57,593 nt of DNA from Tissierellia bacterium (GTDB lineage Bacteria > Bacillota > Clostridia > Tissierellales > Peptoniphilaceae), in contig JAUNLJ010000010.1 in the NCBI GenBank assembly GCA_030532305.1, positions 1-57,593 of the forward strand, given 5' to 3'. The notes beneath the pieces were generated by a model, which worked only from the letters and a program-made list of their open reading frames with translations, had not been told where the DNA came from and did no database searches. The position numbers and the translations under genes were made by a program. How positions within the stretch are numbered: the first letter of the stretch is position 1; every line of letters begins with the position of its first letter. Shown piece after piece: positions 35,432 to 43,290 of the stretch.

Positions 35432-36076
35432 TTAAAGTCCCTTTCTTGTGTGGAGGATAAAAGAGTAGATGGCCGGTATTAGCGTAGCCAAAAGGACCAG
35501 GACCAGCTTGGGGCCCAGCCCCTTAAAGGGGCCTATAAAACTTGTCACCAGGAGAAAGACCCCCAGGACCATGTATAGGACGCCCCCCAACCGGTGGGTC
35601 TTGTTCCAATTTTCTTCATTGGCCAGGGTCCAAGGCAGCTTAATCCCCATGGTATAATTTTGCCTAATCTTGGGCAGGTAGTTGCCAATAATGATAAAGA
35701 TTAGGCCCACAAACAAGGACCCCCATAGGGATATATCTAGGGGCCGTCCTAGATTATAGGCATAGACCAGGGCCGTTGTAAAAATAGAAATACAGGGCCC
35801 TATCCACAAGATAAGCCGGTAGACCTTGTCGCTGATATTTTGCTTTCTGGGGTCCTTGGCTGTGACAATGGCAGAAAACCATTGGACACCCAAGAGGATA
35901 AGGGGCAGGCCCACCACGCCAAAGAACTTGGAACTAAAGCCATCGGCCTCATTTTTAAAGTTAAAATGGGTGGCCATGGTCTCGGGTAGCTGGTCCCATA
36001 AGAAAAAGCCTACTAAGATGGGCAGTAAAATAATCAGGCTGGTTAAAATCAAGGTCTTTCTATTTCTCTTTAACAT
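35432..36076 (-). CDS. sdpI: SdpI/DUF1648 family membrane protein
   Basis: 214 aa with six predicted helices. The N-terminal DUF1648 segment contains LPETMATHFNFKNEADGF; the SdpI part contains IGNYLPKIRQNYTMGIKLPWTLANEENWNKTHRLGG, the strongly conserved family block. In Bacillus, SdpI gives immunity to the SdpC toxin and sequesters SdpR. No sdpC-like toxin gene is nearby, so it may be an orphan resistance or signalling protein. It overlaps the end of the sdpR gene by 17 nt. Confidence 0.85.
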   Translation of the reverse strand: MLKRNRKTLILTSLIILLPILVGFFLWDQLPETMATHFNFKNEADGFSSKFFGVVGLPLILLGVQWFSAIVTAKDPRKQNISDKVYRLILWIGPCISIFTTALVYAYNLGRPLDISLWGSLFVGLIFIIIGNYLPKIRQNYTMGIKLPWTLANEENWNKTHRLGGVLYMVLGVFLLVTSFIGPFKGLGPKLVLVLLATLIPAIYSFILHTRKGL

Positions 36077-36344
36077 GGGTGGTCTCCTCTCTCAAACTGG
36101 CTATCCACAGCATAAGGTCCTCTAAGACCGATACATTTAACTGGTAGTAGATATAATTTTTTTCTCTTCTTTCAAAAATAAGGTCTGCTTTTTTTAAGAC
36201 CTTTAAATGATAGGAAATGGTGGCCCCTGTACTATCAAAATGGGAGGCGATTTCCCCGGCAGACATTTGCCCCCTTTTTAAGAGCTCTAAAATTTTTCTT
36301 CGGTCTGGGTCTGACAAGGCCTTAAAACTATCCGCAAAAGCCAT
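36060..36344 (-). CDS. sdpR: SdpR-type ArsR-family autorepressor
   Basis: 94-aa winged-helix repressor. FKALSDPDRRKILELLKRGQMSAGEIASHFDSTGATISYHLKVLKKADLI is the ArsR helix-turn-helix with SdpR-type features, lacking metal-binding Cys. Two perfect palindromes with the same core flank its promoter. By analogy with Bacillus SdpRI, membrane SdpI would sequester the repressor on toxin sensing. Start ATG at 36344; the ribosome region is weak (TAAGG). Confidence 0.85.
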   Translation of the reverse strand: MAFADSFKALSDPDRRKILELLKRGQMSAGEIASHFDSTGATISYHLKVLKKADLIFERREKNYIYYQLNVSVLEDLMLWIASLREETTHVKEK

Positions 36345-36367
36345 CCTTAGATCACCTATCTTTCTTT

Positions 36368-36391
36368 CTATTTAGATTTCTATCTAAATAG
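36368..36391. promoter_or_regulatory. sdpRI operator 1 (over -10/start)
   Basis: Perfect inverted repeat CTATTTAGAT-TTCT-ATCTAAATAG abutting the -10 box of the sdpR promoter. It shares the CTATTTAGA/TCTAAATAG core with operator 2. Confidence 0.8.
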
Positions 36392-36420
36392 ATTCTACAC
36401 CCTAGGGCCTCCTGGGTCAA
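36392..36420 (-). promoter_or_regulatory. sdpRI promoter
   Basis: Minus strand: -35 TTGACC (36420-36415), 17-nt spacer, -10 TAGAAT (36397-36392). It is flanked on each side, without a gap, by a palindromic operator. Confidence 0.85.
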
Positions 36421-36448
36421 GACTATTTAGAAATTTTTCTAAATAGTC
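36421..36448. promoter_or_regulatory. sdpRI operator 2 (upstream of -35)
   Basis: Perfect palindrome with 13-bp arms, GACTATTTAGAAA / TTTCTAAATAGTC, 2-bp spacer. Its centre is 55 bp from that of operator 1, about five helical turns, which allows two repressor dimers on one DNA face. Confidence 0.8.
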
Positions 36449-36503
36449 TGCCCCCCTGGGCCTTGGCCGGTCTTTTTAGACCCCCTTCTCCTTTTTATCC
36501 ACC

Positions 36504-36543
36504 AAAAAAGCAGGACCTAGTCTAATCTAAGTCCTGCTTTTTT
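36504..36543 (-). terminator. Terminator of the SLH protease-like gene
   Basis: AAAAAAGCAGGAC (36504-36516) pairs with GTCCTGCTTTTTT (36531-36543). On the minus strand it lies downstream of the 36603-39332 gene; it can work in both directions. Confidence 0.85.
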
Positions 36544-36602
36544 CTTCTTCCCCATCCCAGACCGCCTAGGAGGGGACGTTTTTTAGGCTTTTAATGGCCC
36601 GG

Positions 36603-39332
36603 TCACCGGACCAAAAGACCCCCTAGATTTAAGAGGATCTGGGCCATTTCTGAGCGTTTTGTGGTGGCCTTGGGATGCAGGTAACCCTGGGGGTCCCCCT
36701 GGATGGCTCCAGAAGTGGTGGCCCAGGCCAGGGCCTCCCTGGCATAGGGGCTGACTTCCTTGCTATCCTTAAAGCCCTTAATCTCTCCAGAGACGGGAGC
36801 GATCTCTCCCCTTCCCTTAAGATAACGATAGAGGATGGTCATGGCCTGCTCCCGGCTGATGGGGTCCTCAGGCCTAAAGGTCCGGTCCCCATAGCCCTTG
36901 ACAATGCCCTCTTTTGCTGCCCAGTCCACGGCCTCCTTATACCAGGCCTGGGCTCCCACATCGGAAAATCTGGATGGGGAAGGGGTCTTTTTTTCTGCCC
37001 CTCTTCCCCCTAGATTATAGACAATCTGGGCCATTTGTGCCCGGGTAATGGTCCCCTGGGGATCAAACCGGTCTGGGGCCACTCCCTTCATCATCCGGTA
37101 GTTATAGACATGGTCCACGGCCAGGTAAAACCAGTCCCAGGGATTGACGTCCCTAAAGGGCCCCTGGGCTAGGCTTCCTGAACCCTTAAATAAGTAGGAC
37201 CCCTCAATAGAGCCCAGGCTGGCGGTGGTCTTTTGGCCCCCTTCATTTTCACTATAGACCTGGACCTGGTCTAGGTCCCCTTGGATAGACAGGCCCTCTG
37301 GGTCTTGGGAGAAGGACAGGTCCCCCTGGCCCTGGCCCTTGAGCTGATAGTCTAGGGCCTCTCCCCCCTGGGCCTTGTTTTGAACCAGCCTTATTTCCAG
37401 GTCTCCTTGGGCCTCCTTAAGGTCCAGTCTGCCCTCAGGATAAAAGGTCATCTGGGCGGCCTGGTGGGCTGAAACAGAAATCAACTGGTCCTTATAAACT
37501 AGGCTGACCTCCAGGTCCTCCCCCTGGCCTCCCAAGGGCCTTAGGCCATAGGCCTGGTCTGTCTCCGGCAGGATGACCACATAGGCCTGGTCGGGACCTG
37601 GCCCGGCCGGTATGGGTAGAATATCCAGGCCAGACGCCCTCAAGTTGTCCTGGTCAATCCGCCACCGCCTGCCACCCTGGAAGACCTCCAGGTCCTGGGC
37701 CTGGCCACTTAGGGTCATAATGGTCTGGTGGCTACCTGTGTAACTTTCTTGGGGGTCCATCCTTTGGGGGTCGTCAATGACCCCATAAATATAGCCACTC
37801 TCCTGGTCAAAGGGAAAGATCCCGTTCATTTTATAGGCATGGGTCTTGGAATTGAGCCACAGCCGGGTCCCCTTTTTGTCCTGGGGATCGTTGCTGTCGT
37901 AGATATGGACCACATAGTCGTAGGCCTCCCCAGGTTGATAGTCCATGTCGTAGGCCACCACAGCGTGGTAGATTTTCTTTTTGTCCTGCCCATAGTAGAG
38001 GACCACCCCTGACCCCCCTTCCTTGACCCGGGTCTTCATGGCCTCTATGAGCATGTCCACAGCTTGCTCATGGGTCCTCGGGTAATGGAGGGTCTGGGGG
38101 ACCTTGGCCTCCTTCCATCCAAAAGTGTTTTGGTAGAAGTTGATGACCTCTTCCCCACTGGCCTTGGTGGCCTCCCTAAGGGGACTTTGAGGGGTCAAGA
38201 CCCTCCCCGCCTCATCCCTTAGGGGGATCCTTTCCTTTTCCAGGGCTCCCTCATAGGCCAAGACAGCACTTAGGGACATGCCGTAGCAATTGCCCATATT
38301 CTTCTTTTTTTTGGACTCTTGGATAAGGGCCCGGTCTACTGGACTTAGACCTGCCAGTCTCTCTTGGACATAGGGGCTTTTAAAGGCCTCTTCCTTAATT
38401 CCAAAGATTTGTTCAAAAAAGTTAGAGACCCTGTAGATGAAGTTTTTAAAGGACCAAAAATCCTTCTTTCCCATGAGGGGACCCTTTAAGAAGGGGCCTT
38501 GTTGGTCTTGGTCTGAAGCTTGGATTTCTTTTTTTAACTCCTCCCGGTAAAAAACCAGGGCCTTCTCCAGCTCTTCTGGGGTCCCGTTACTCACCAGTCG
38601 ATAGTGGCGGTTGGCCAGATTTTTAAAGAGGTCCCGGGAGTAATTCATAAGCCCCTCATAGATATAGTCCTCGTAGGCCGTCCCACCTCCCCAGTAGTCT
38701 AGATAATAGTCCACCTGTAGGCTATAGACGGCGGGGTCCCCAGGAATAGACCTAAAACGCTCGGTAAAGTCATCTACGGCCCGGGTCATGCCCTGGTCAA
38801 AAGCCTTGTAGGGGTCTGGGTCCTTTGAATAGTCCTCATAGGCGTTAAAAAGGCCCCCATCGCTATCGGCAAAAAGGACCACGGTCTTTAGGCCGGCCTC
38901 CTCTTGGCTTAGGAGGCTTTCATAGACGTCAAGACTGTCCCTCAAGTCGTTTCCCTCTGGGTTAAAGGGCACATGGGCCTGTTGGTCAAAACGGCCGTAG
39001 TTGCCAAAAAAATTGAAGGACCCTTCATGGTCATTGTTTAGGATAACCGTCACCTTGTTTTTGGGGTTGTCTGCCTTAACCCCATCCATAAAGTCAGTAT
39101 AATAACCGGCAATTTCATATTCGGGGACCATCCACTGGGCCTCCTCCCCTACAGAGATAACATCTAGGATGATATAGAGGTGGATGCCCTCATAGGGACC
39201 GGCCTCTTTAGCCCCTACCGGCCCTATTCCCCCAAAGATAAGGCCTAGGACCAGGCAAATTAGCAAGGCTCCCTTAAAGATCCGGGCCTGGCCCCTTTTC
39301 TGGACCCCTCCCCTTGTTGTTTTCAAAATCAA
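36603..39332 (-). CDS. SLH-anchored protein with a papain-like cysteine-protease core
   Basis: 909 aa. A signal anchor lies at ~20-41. The N-terminal part (IHLYIILDVIS ... VTVILNNDHEG ... TVVLFADSDGG) looks like a Rossmann/clostripain-like alpha/beta domain. NMGNCYGMS (Cys349), IYHAVVAYD (His456) and IYDSNDP (Asp479/Asn481) have the order and context of a C39/papain-type Cys-His-Asp triad. Three SLH motifs occupy ~735-909. The start is a TTG: AAAGGAGAGG is followed by TTG at 39332 and TTG at 39326; either may be used. Proteolytic activity is predicted, not known. Monocistronic with its own terminator. Confidence 0.65.
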   Translation of the reverse strand: MILKTTRGGVQKRGQARIFKGALLICLVLGLIFGGIGPVGAKEAGPYEGIHLYIILDVISVGEEAQWMVPEYEIAGYYTDFMDGVKADNPKNKVTVILNNDHEGSFNFFGNYGRFDQQAHVPFNPEGNDLRDSLDVYESLLSQEEAGLKTVVLFADSDGGLFNAYEDYSKDPDPYKAFDQGMTRAVDDFTERFRSIPGDPAVYSLQVDYYLDYWGGGTAYEDYIYEGLMNYSRDLFKNLANRHYRLVSNGTPEELEKALVFYREELKKEIQASDQDQQGPFLKGPLMGKKDFWSFKNFIYRVSNFFEQIFGIKEEAFKSPYVQERLAGLSPVDRALIQESKKKKNMGNCYGMSLSAVLAYEGALEKERIPLRDEAGRVLTPQSPLREATKASGEEVINFYQNTFGWKEAKVPQTLHYPRTHEQAVDMLIEAMKTRVKEGGSGVVLYYGQDKKKIYHAVVAYDMDYQPGEAYDYVVHIYDSNDPQDKKGTRLWLNSKTHAYKMNGIFPFDQESGYIYGVIDDPQRMDPQESYTGSHQTIMTLSGQAQDLEVFQGGRRWRIDQDNLRASGLDILPIPAGPGPDQAYVVILPETDQAYGLRPLGGQGEDLEVSLVYKDQLISVSAHQAAQMTFYPEGRLDLKEAQGDLEIRLVQNKAQGGEALDYQLKGQGQGDLSFSQDPEGLSIQGDLDQVQVYSENEGGQKTTASLGSIEGSYLFKGSGSLAQGPFRDVNPWDWFYLAVDHVYNYRMMKGVAPDRFDPQGTITRAQMAQIVYNLGGRGAEKKTPSPSRFSDVGAQAWYKEAVDWAAKEGIVKGYGDRTFRPEDPISREQAMTILYRYLKGRGEIAPVSGEIKGFKDSKEVSPYAREALAWATTSGAIQGDPQGYLHPKATTKRSEMAQILLNLGGLLVR

Positions 39333-39529
39333 CCTCTCCTTTCCAGGGGCCCCGGCCCGGGAGGATAAGCTTTTCCTCCTGCCTGGCTGGACCCCTTATT
39401 TTATAGCTTTTAGGTCTTTTTTCTCTTGGTCTTATTATAGGTTAAAAACTGCCTCTTGTCCATAAAAAATAGGGCTTTGGGCCAGGGCCTCCCCCAGGCC
39501 AGGGCCTTGTTTTTAGGCCCCTTCTTGGC

Positions 39530-39562
39530 AAAAAAAGACCGCCTCCTTTAGAAGGCGATCTT
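39530..39562 (-). terminator. Terminator of the 40194-39585 gene pair
   Basis: Minus strand GATCGCCTTC pairs with GGAGGCGGTC around TAAA (39560-39537), then T7. Confidence 0.85.
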
Positions 39563-39584
39563 CTTTCTTAAGCAGGGAAGGTTT

Positions 39585-40178
39585 TTATTGGTCAAAAACC
39601 AAAAGGGCCGTCACACTGGTATAGTCTTGCCCCTGGTAGGTGTAGACCACAGTCAAGACCAGCTCATACCAAATCTCCCCTGGGTCTGTGTGACGCTCAT
39701 AGTCAAATTGGCCAGGATCTATGACCAGGGCCCCCTCCTTAAGCTGGTAGTCCACTTCCTTGGAGACCCCCCTATCCTGGTCGGCCAGAACATCCCTAAG
39801 GTCAGCCTCCACTCTTTTTATCTCATCGGGAGAAATATTGTTGTAGTAGAGGTCCTGAAAGTGGAGGACAATCCGGGGGTCTTCTGCCAGCTTAACAGGG
39901 GGGATGTCCCCTTCTACCCGACCCAGGGCCTGGTCCTTCTTGTCCTGGATCTTGGCTTCATAGCCTGGGTCCTGGGGGTCCTCATCTGTAGTCAAGCTAA
40001 TGGCCCGGGAGGGGGTGGCCCCAGGCAGGTCCACCCACATCATGAGGTCCGTGTCGCTATTTATTCTTTTTCCAGGAGGGGTAGGCTGGGAGGCCCAGTG
40101 GAAAAGGCCAAAAAGCCCCACCCCCACAGCCACCACCAGGACCAAAATAACCACCAAAACTTTTGTAAGTGTCTTCAT
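39585..40178 (-). CDS. Membrane-anchored hypothetical protein
   Basis: 197 aa. One N-terminal membrane helix (MKTLTKVLVVILVLVVAVGVGLFGLF) and an acidic extracellular domain. No family recognised. The C-terminal half (YELVLTVVYTYQGQDYTSVTALLVF) reads as beta strands. AAAAGGAGGGGGG precedes the ATG. It lies 15 nt after the dehydrogenase gene and is probably co-transcribed. Confidence 0.65.
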   Translation of the reverse strand: MKTLTKVLVVILVLVVAVGVGLFGLFHWASQPTPPGKRINSDTDLMMWVDLPGATPSRAISLTTDEDPQDPGYEAKIQDKKDQALGRVEGDIPPVKLAEDPRIVLHFQDLYYNNISPDEIKRVEADLRDVLADQDRGVSKEVDYQLKEGALVIDPGQFDYERHTDPGEIWYELVLTVVYTYQGQDYTSVTALLVFDQ

Positions 40179-40193
40179 CTTCCCCCCTCCTTT

Positions 40194-41171
40194 TTATCCT
40201 TCCACCCCATACTTGGGTTCTTTTCCTTCCAGGACACGAATCAGGTCCTGGGCCGCTGTCTGGGCCATCTCCAGCCGGGCCTCATAGGTGTCGTTGCCTA
40301 TGTGGGGGGTTAGGACCACCTGGTCTAGGCTGGCCAGGTCTGGGTTTATATGGGGTTCTTCTTCGTGGTTATCTAGGGCCGCTCCAGCCAGCTTCCCCTC
40401 TTTTAGGGCCCGGTAGAGGGCCTTTTCGTCTACAATGCCCCCTCTGGCTGTGTTAATAAGGTAGGCCCCCTCCTTCATTTGGGCCAGTTGGTCTGGACCC
40501 ATAAGGTGGTGGTTGTCCTCTGTGTAGTTCATTTGTAGGACCACATAGTCCGCCTCCCTTAGCCCCCTTTCAAAGTCCACAAAACGGGCCCCAGTCTCTT
40601 CCTCTATGGCCTTAAAGGGGGCTGGCCCCTTGGGGTCATAGTAGGCCATGTCCATATGGAGGCCCTTGGCCATCCGGGCCAGCTCCTGGCCAATATTTCC
40701 AAAGCCCACAATAAATAGCTTTTTATAGGCCACCTGGTGGCCCCCTAAAAAGCCAGTCACCTGCCAGCCCTTAAAGGAATTGTCCTGGACCATTTTCTGG
40801 TTTTTTACAATCCCCCTGGAAAGGGCCAGCATAAGGGCCAGGGCGGTTTCAGCCGTGGAGGCTACAGAGTTTTGCCCTGGGGTTCGGGTTACTTGGACCT
40901 GGTTTTTTTGGGCTGTGTCCAGGGCAATATTATTGACCCCGGCCCCAATATTGGCAATGATTTTAAGCTGGCTGGCAGCCTCAATCATCTTGGGACTAAT
41001 GGTGACATTGACCCCACTAATGAGGCCCTCCACCTCTCTTATATGTTCTAGGATCTCTTCTTCTGAAGGGGTCCCCAATCTATCAAAGGCCTCCACCTGG
41101 AGGCCGGCCTCCTCTAGAAGGTCTAGGGTTTCCTGGGGCAGTTTAACAGCTGAATAGACTTTTTTAGTCAT
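40194..41171 (-). CDS. D-2-hydroxyacid dehydrogenase (NAD-dependent)
   Basis: 325 aa. NAD-binding VGFGNIGQELARMAKG, catalytic Arg in LINTARGGIVDE, Glu in ALDNHEEEPH and His in VVLTPHIGN give the complete R-E-H triad of the family. NIGAGVNNI near residue 75 supports the glyoxylate/hydroxypyruvate or 3-phosphoglycerate dehydrogenase branch; substrate cannot be fixed. It lacks the ACT domain of long SerA enzymes. CAAAGGAG precedes the ATG. Confidence 0.85.
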   Translation of the reverse strand: MTKKVYSAVKLPQETLDLLEEAGLQVEAFDRLGTPSEEEILEHIREVEGLISGVNVTISPKMIEAASQLKIIANIGAGVNNIALDTAQKNQVQVTRTPGQNSVASTAETALALMLALSRGIVKNQKMVQDNSFKGWQVTGFLGGHQVAYKKLFIVGFGNIGQELARMAKGLHMDMAYYDPKGPAPFKAIEEETGARFVDFERGLREADYVVLQMNYTEDNHHLMGPDQLAQMKEGAYLINTARGGIVDEKALYRALKEGKLAGAALDNHEEEPHINPDLASLDQVVLTPHIGNDTYEARLEMAQTAAQDLIRVLEGKEPKYGVEG

Positions 41172-41296
41172 GGGTGGGATTCTCCTTTGGGTCTTTTTCT
41201 CTTCTAACTCTCTAGTTTATTTATACCTAAATAGGGGAAGGGCTAATCTTAGCCCAGGCAAAAGCCCCCTTCCGGCCCCCAGAAAAAATGCCAGGC

Positions 41297-41899
41297 CTAG
41301 GCCCTGGGGGCCGGGGTCCTTTTATAGAGGCTGGCCCCCAAAAGGAGGGACCCCTGGTTGAGCTGGTAAAAGCGAAGGGCCTCCCTGTGCCAGCCGTCAT
41401 GAACCATAAGGTAGACCTCCCCCCTGGGATAGACCCTGTAGCCCAGGGCCAGGACATAGTGCCAGGCCAGAAGGCCCCTGGCCAGAAGGAGGATGGCCGG
41501 GGTCCCTTCCTGGAGACCGGCTAGGATCCTTTTAGGGTCCCGGGTCCTCTGGTAGTGGAGGGGCTGGCCCAGGTCCCTAAAGACCGCCTGGATCTTCCTC
41601 TCCATAAAAATAACGGGCCCATTGCCAATTTTTTGGTGGAAGGCTAAAAAGAGGGGCCCAGGCTGGGCCCCCTCCAGATAGACCAGGGCCAGGTTAGTGG
41701 CTGCTGTGGCCCCACAGTGGTTTTTAGCCAGGGAGGAGGTGTCAGAAGTGACCATAAACCTCCTCCCCCGGGCCCCCGGGACATAGACCTCCCGAAAGGG
41801 GCCTGGAGGCAGGGCCCCCTCTGCTAAGAGCCCATAGGTCCCCTGGCCCAAGACCCCCCTTTTTATTTTTTCAAGACACTTTTTCATGGCAGCTCCCAT
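41297..41899 (-). CDS. Small papain-like (C39-like) cysteine peptidase homologue
   Basis: 200 aa, no signal peptide. NHCGATAATNLALVY (Cys62), WHYVLALGYR (His147) and MVHDGW (Asp168) match the order and spacing of C39/papain-like Cys-His-Asp enzymes. It is not fused to an ABC transporter, so it is not a bacteriocin exporter. Either the ATG at 41899 (after GGAGAAAA) or the one four codons later may be used. Target unknown. Confidence 0.6.
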   Translation of the reverse strand: MGAAMKKCLEKIKRGVLGQGTYGLLAEGALPPGPFREVYVPGARGRRFMVTSDTSSLAKNHCGATAATNLALVYLEGAQPGPLFLAFHQKIGNGPVIFMERKIQAVFRDLGQPLHYQRTRDPKRILAGLQEGTPAILLLARGLLAWHYVLALGYRVYPRGEVYLMVHDGWHREALRFYQLNQGSLLLGASLYKRTPAPRA

Positions 41900-41926
41900 T
41901 TTTCTCCTGGCCTCTTTCCCCCAGGC

Positions 41927-42112
41927 CTAGGCCTCCCTTTCAAAGATTAGGTCTATGGTTTGGATCTTTCCATGGTCCGTCATATCTGTAGGGATAAAGC
42001 CCACATAGGTGTAGCCTTTTTGAGCATAGTCGTCAATAATTTTCCGGTGGTCTTCTGATTTGGCCCCAATAAATTTCCCAATCTTAAGGGACACATAGGC
42101 ATATTTTTTCAT
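41927..42112 (-). CDS. DUF4177 family small protein
   Basis: 61-aa cytoplasmic protein: MKKYAYVSLKIGKFIGAK, then HRKIIDDYAQKGYTYVGFIPT and IDLIFERE, the DUF4177 pattern. The start at 42112 follows GGAGGAG; longer frames upstream lack a site. Lies 27 nt upstream of the peptidase homologue on the same strand. Function unknown. Confidence 0.75.
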   Translation of the reverse strand: MKKYAYVSLKIGKFIGAKSEDHRKIIDDYAQKGYTYVGFIPTDMTDHGKIQTIDLIFEREA

Positions 42113-42250
42113 GCTTCTTTTTCTCCTCCTCCAATCAGGTCCTAGCTGGCCCCCTGGCCTTTCCAAGGGGCTTATATATTAAGTCTATCATATCTTTTGA
42201 CCAAAGTCTGACCCAAAATCAGCTAGCCCTGCTCTTTAGGCCAGGCCAAT

Positions 42251-42279
42251 AAAAAAAGACGGTCCTCCTACCGTCTTTT
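42251..42279 (-). terminator. Terminator of the riboswitch-controlled gene
   Basis: Minus strand GACGGT pairs with ACCGTC (42275-42258) around a 6-nt loop, followed by T7. Confidence 0.85.
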
Positions 42280-42318
42280 CCTACCCCTCCCCCTGGGCCA
42301 CCAGACCCTAAAGGAGAC

Positions 42319-42756
42319 CTATGCCTTGGGACTTACAAATTCCTTGACCAGGCCTAAAAGGACAAAACTCCGTCCCCAAAGGAAGACTAATTTTATAATC
42401 TCCTTGTAGAGAGTGAGCTGGTCTCTTAAAAGAAGGATCTCTTGTATCCTGTTGCCCAGGGCTTGCTCCCTTTCCATATAGAAAAGGTCAATCTTGCTAT
42501 ATAGGGCCAGGCGCCCTAAAAAACTCACCCCATAAAGAAGGGCCAGCCAGGGAAGGACTTTTTTTATGGAGCCAGAATTTAAAATTTGGATAAAGGCTTC
42601 AAGATTATAGATCCCTAGGCCCAAATAGCCCACATAAAAAAAGTACTTTAAGTTCAGACCCTTGGGACTTATTATGTAAAGGATAAAGACCAGGGCCGTA
42701 TAAAGGCTCCCTACCACAAAATATTTGTTCCGATTATCTTTTAATAAGTTCATCAT
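42319..42756 (-). CDS. Membrane protein of unknown function under cobalamin riboswitch control
   Basis: 145 aa with four predicted helices (about 10-30, 38-58, 66-86, 115-135) separated by a charged segment (KIDLFYMEREQALGNRIQEIL). The start at 42756 (MMNLLKDN) follows GGGGGAAGGGG. No family recognised; it is shorter than ECF S-components such as CbrT. Its leader holds a cobalamin riboswitch ending in a terminator 39 nt before the gene, so expression should drop when cobalamin is plentiful. This suggests a role in cobalamin or corrinoid uptake or in a B12-replaceable process. Confidence 0.65.
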   Translation of the reverse strand: MMNLLKDNRNKYFVVGSLYTALVFILYIISPKGLNLKYFFYVGYLGLGIYNLEAFIQILNSGSIKKVLPWLALLYGVSFLGRLALYSKIDLFYMEREQALGNRIQEILLLRDQLTLYKEIIKLVFLWGRSFVLLGLVKEFVSPKA

Positions 42757-42794
42757 TCCCCTTCCCCCTATCTCCAGGACGGACCCCCTTAAAT

Positions 42795-42820
42795 AAAAAA
42801 CCCATGCGTCCTGCATGGGC
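42795..42820 (-). terminator. Riboswitch expression-platform terminator
   Basis: Minus strand CCCATGC (42819-42813), loop AGGAC, GCATGGG (42807-42801), then T6. It is placed between the cobalamin aptamer and the 42319-42756 gene. Confidence 0.85.
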
Positions 42821-43008
42821 TAATAAGTATCTCTCTAAGCTATACTTTGATAACCTCAATCCAAGAAGGCATCCTAATTAATAAACTGGCAGCTCTCCTG
42901 ACTTATGGAGCCTTATAAACCTTCTCCATTCACAGTGGCCGGACCGTCTATGACTTGCACATACTTGTCTTTTAATTACATAGTAAACCAGTTCCTATCT
43001 TATTTTAC
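42821..43008 (-). ncRNA. Cobalamin (B12) riboswitch
   Basis: On the minus strand the conserved B12 elements appear in order: GGAACTGGT, GTGCAAGTCATAGACGGTCC, GGCCACTGTG (42940-42931), and the B12 box AAGTCAGGAGAGCTGCC (42904-42888). A terminator follows. The element starts just after a strong promoter and is about 190 nt, a normal size. Off-switch control by transcription termination is expected. Confidence 0.88.
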
Positions 43009-43014
43009 GCTCTC

Positions 43015-43043
43015 ATTATACACCCTTCTTAGCTAAATGCCAA
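43015..43043 (-). promoter_or_regulatory. Promoter of the cobalamin riboswitch transcript
   Basis: Minus strand: -35 TTGGCA (43043-43038), 17-nt spacer, -10 TATAAT (43020-43015). Confidence 0.85.
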
Positions 43044-43290
43044 GAAATTATCCTCCTCTTCCTGGGATAAAAATGAATTAAATTCAATCTTTCCCCTTTG
43101 GACCTTGGCCCCTTAAGAAAAACCAGGCCTTCGGTTAAAATATAGGCAAAGTCACCCTTTGGAGCGATGTAAAAAAATATATTTCTGTTATACTTTGATT
43201 AAATACATAGCTCAAGCTGGTCCTTTAGGCTTATGCCAAGGCCTTCTGGCTGGCTGGGGTCAAATTTTATACTTACCAAGGAGGTTAATC

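Noticed and set aside
39588-40313. 241-codon plus-strand frame
   Set aside because: It lies opposite two genes with good ribosome sites and family motifs and reads as low-complexity shadow sequence.
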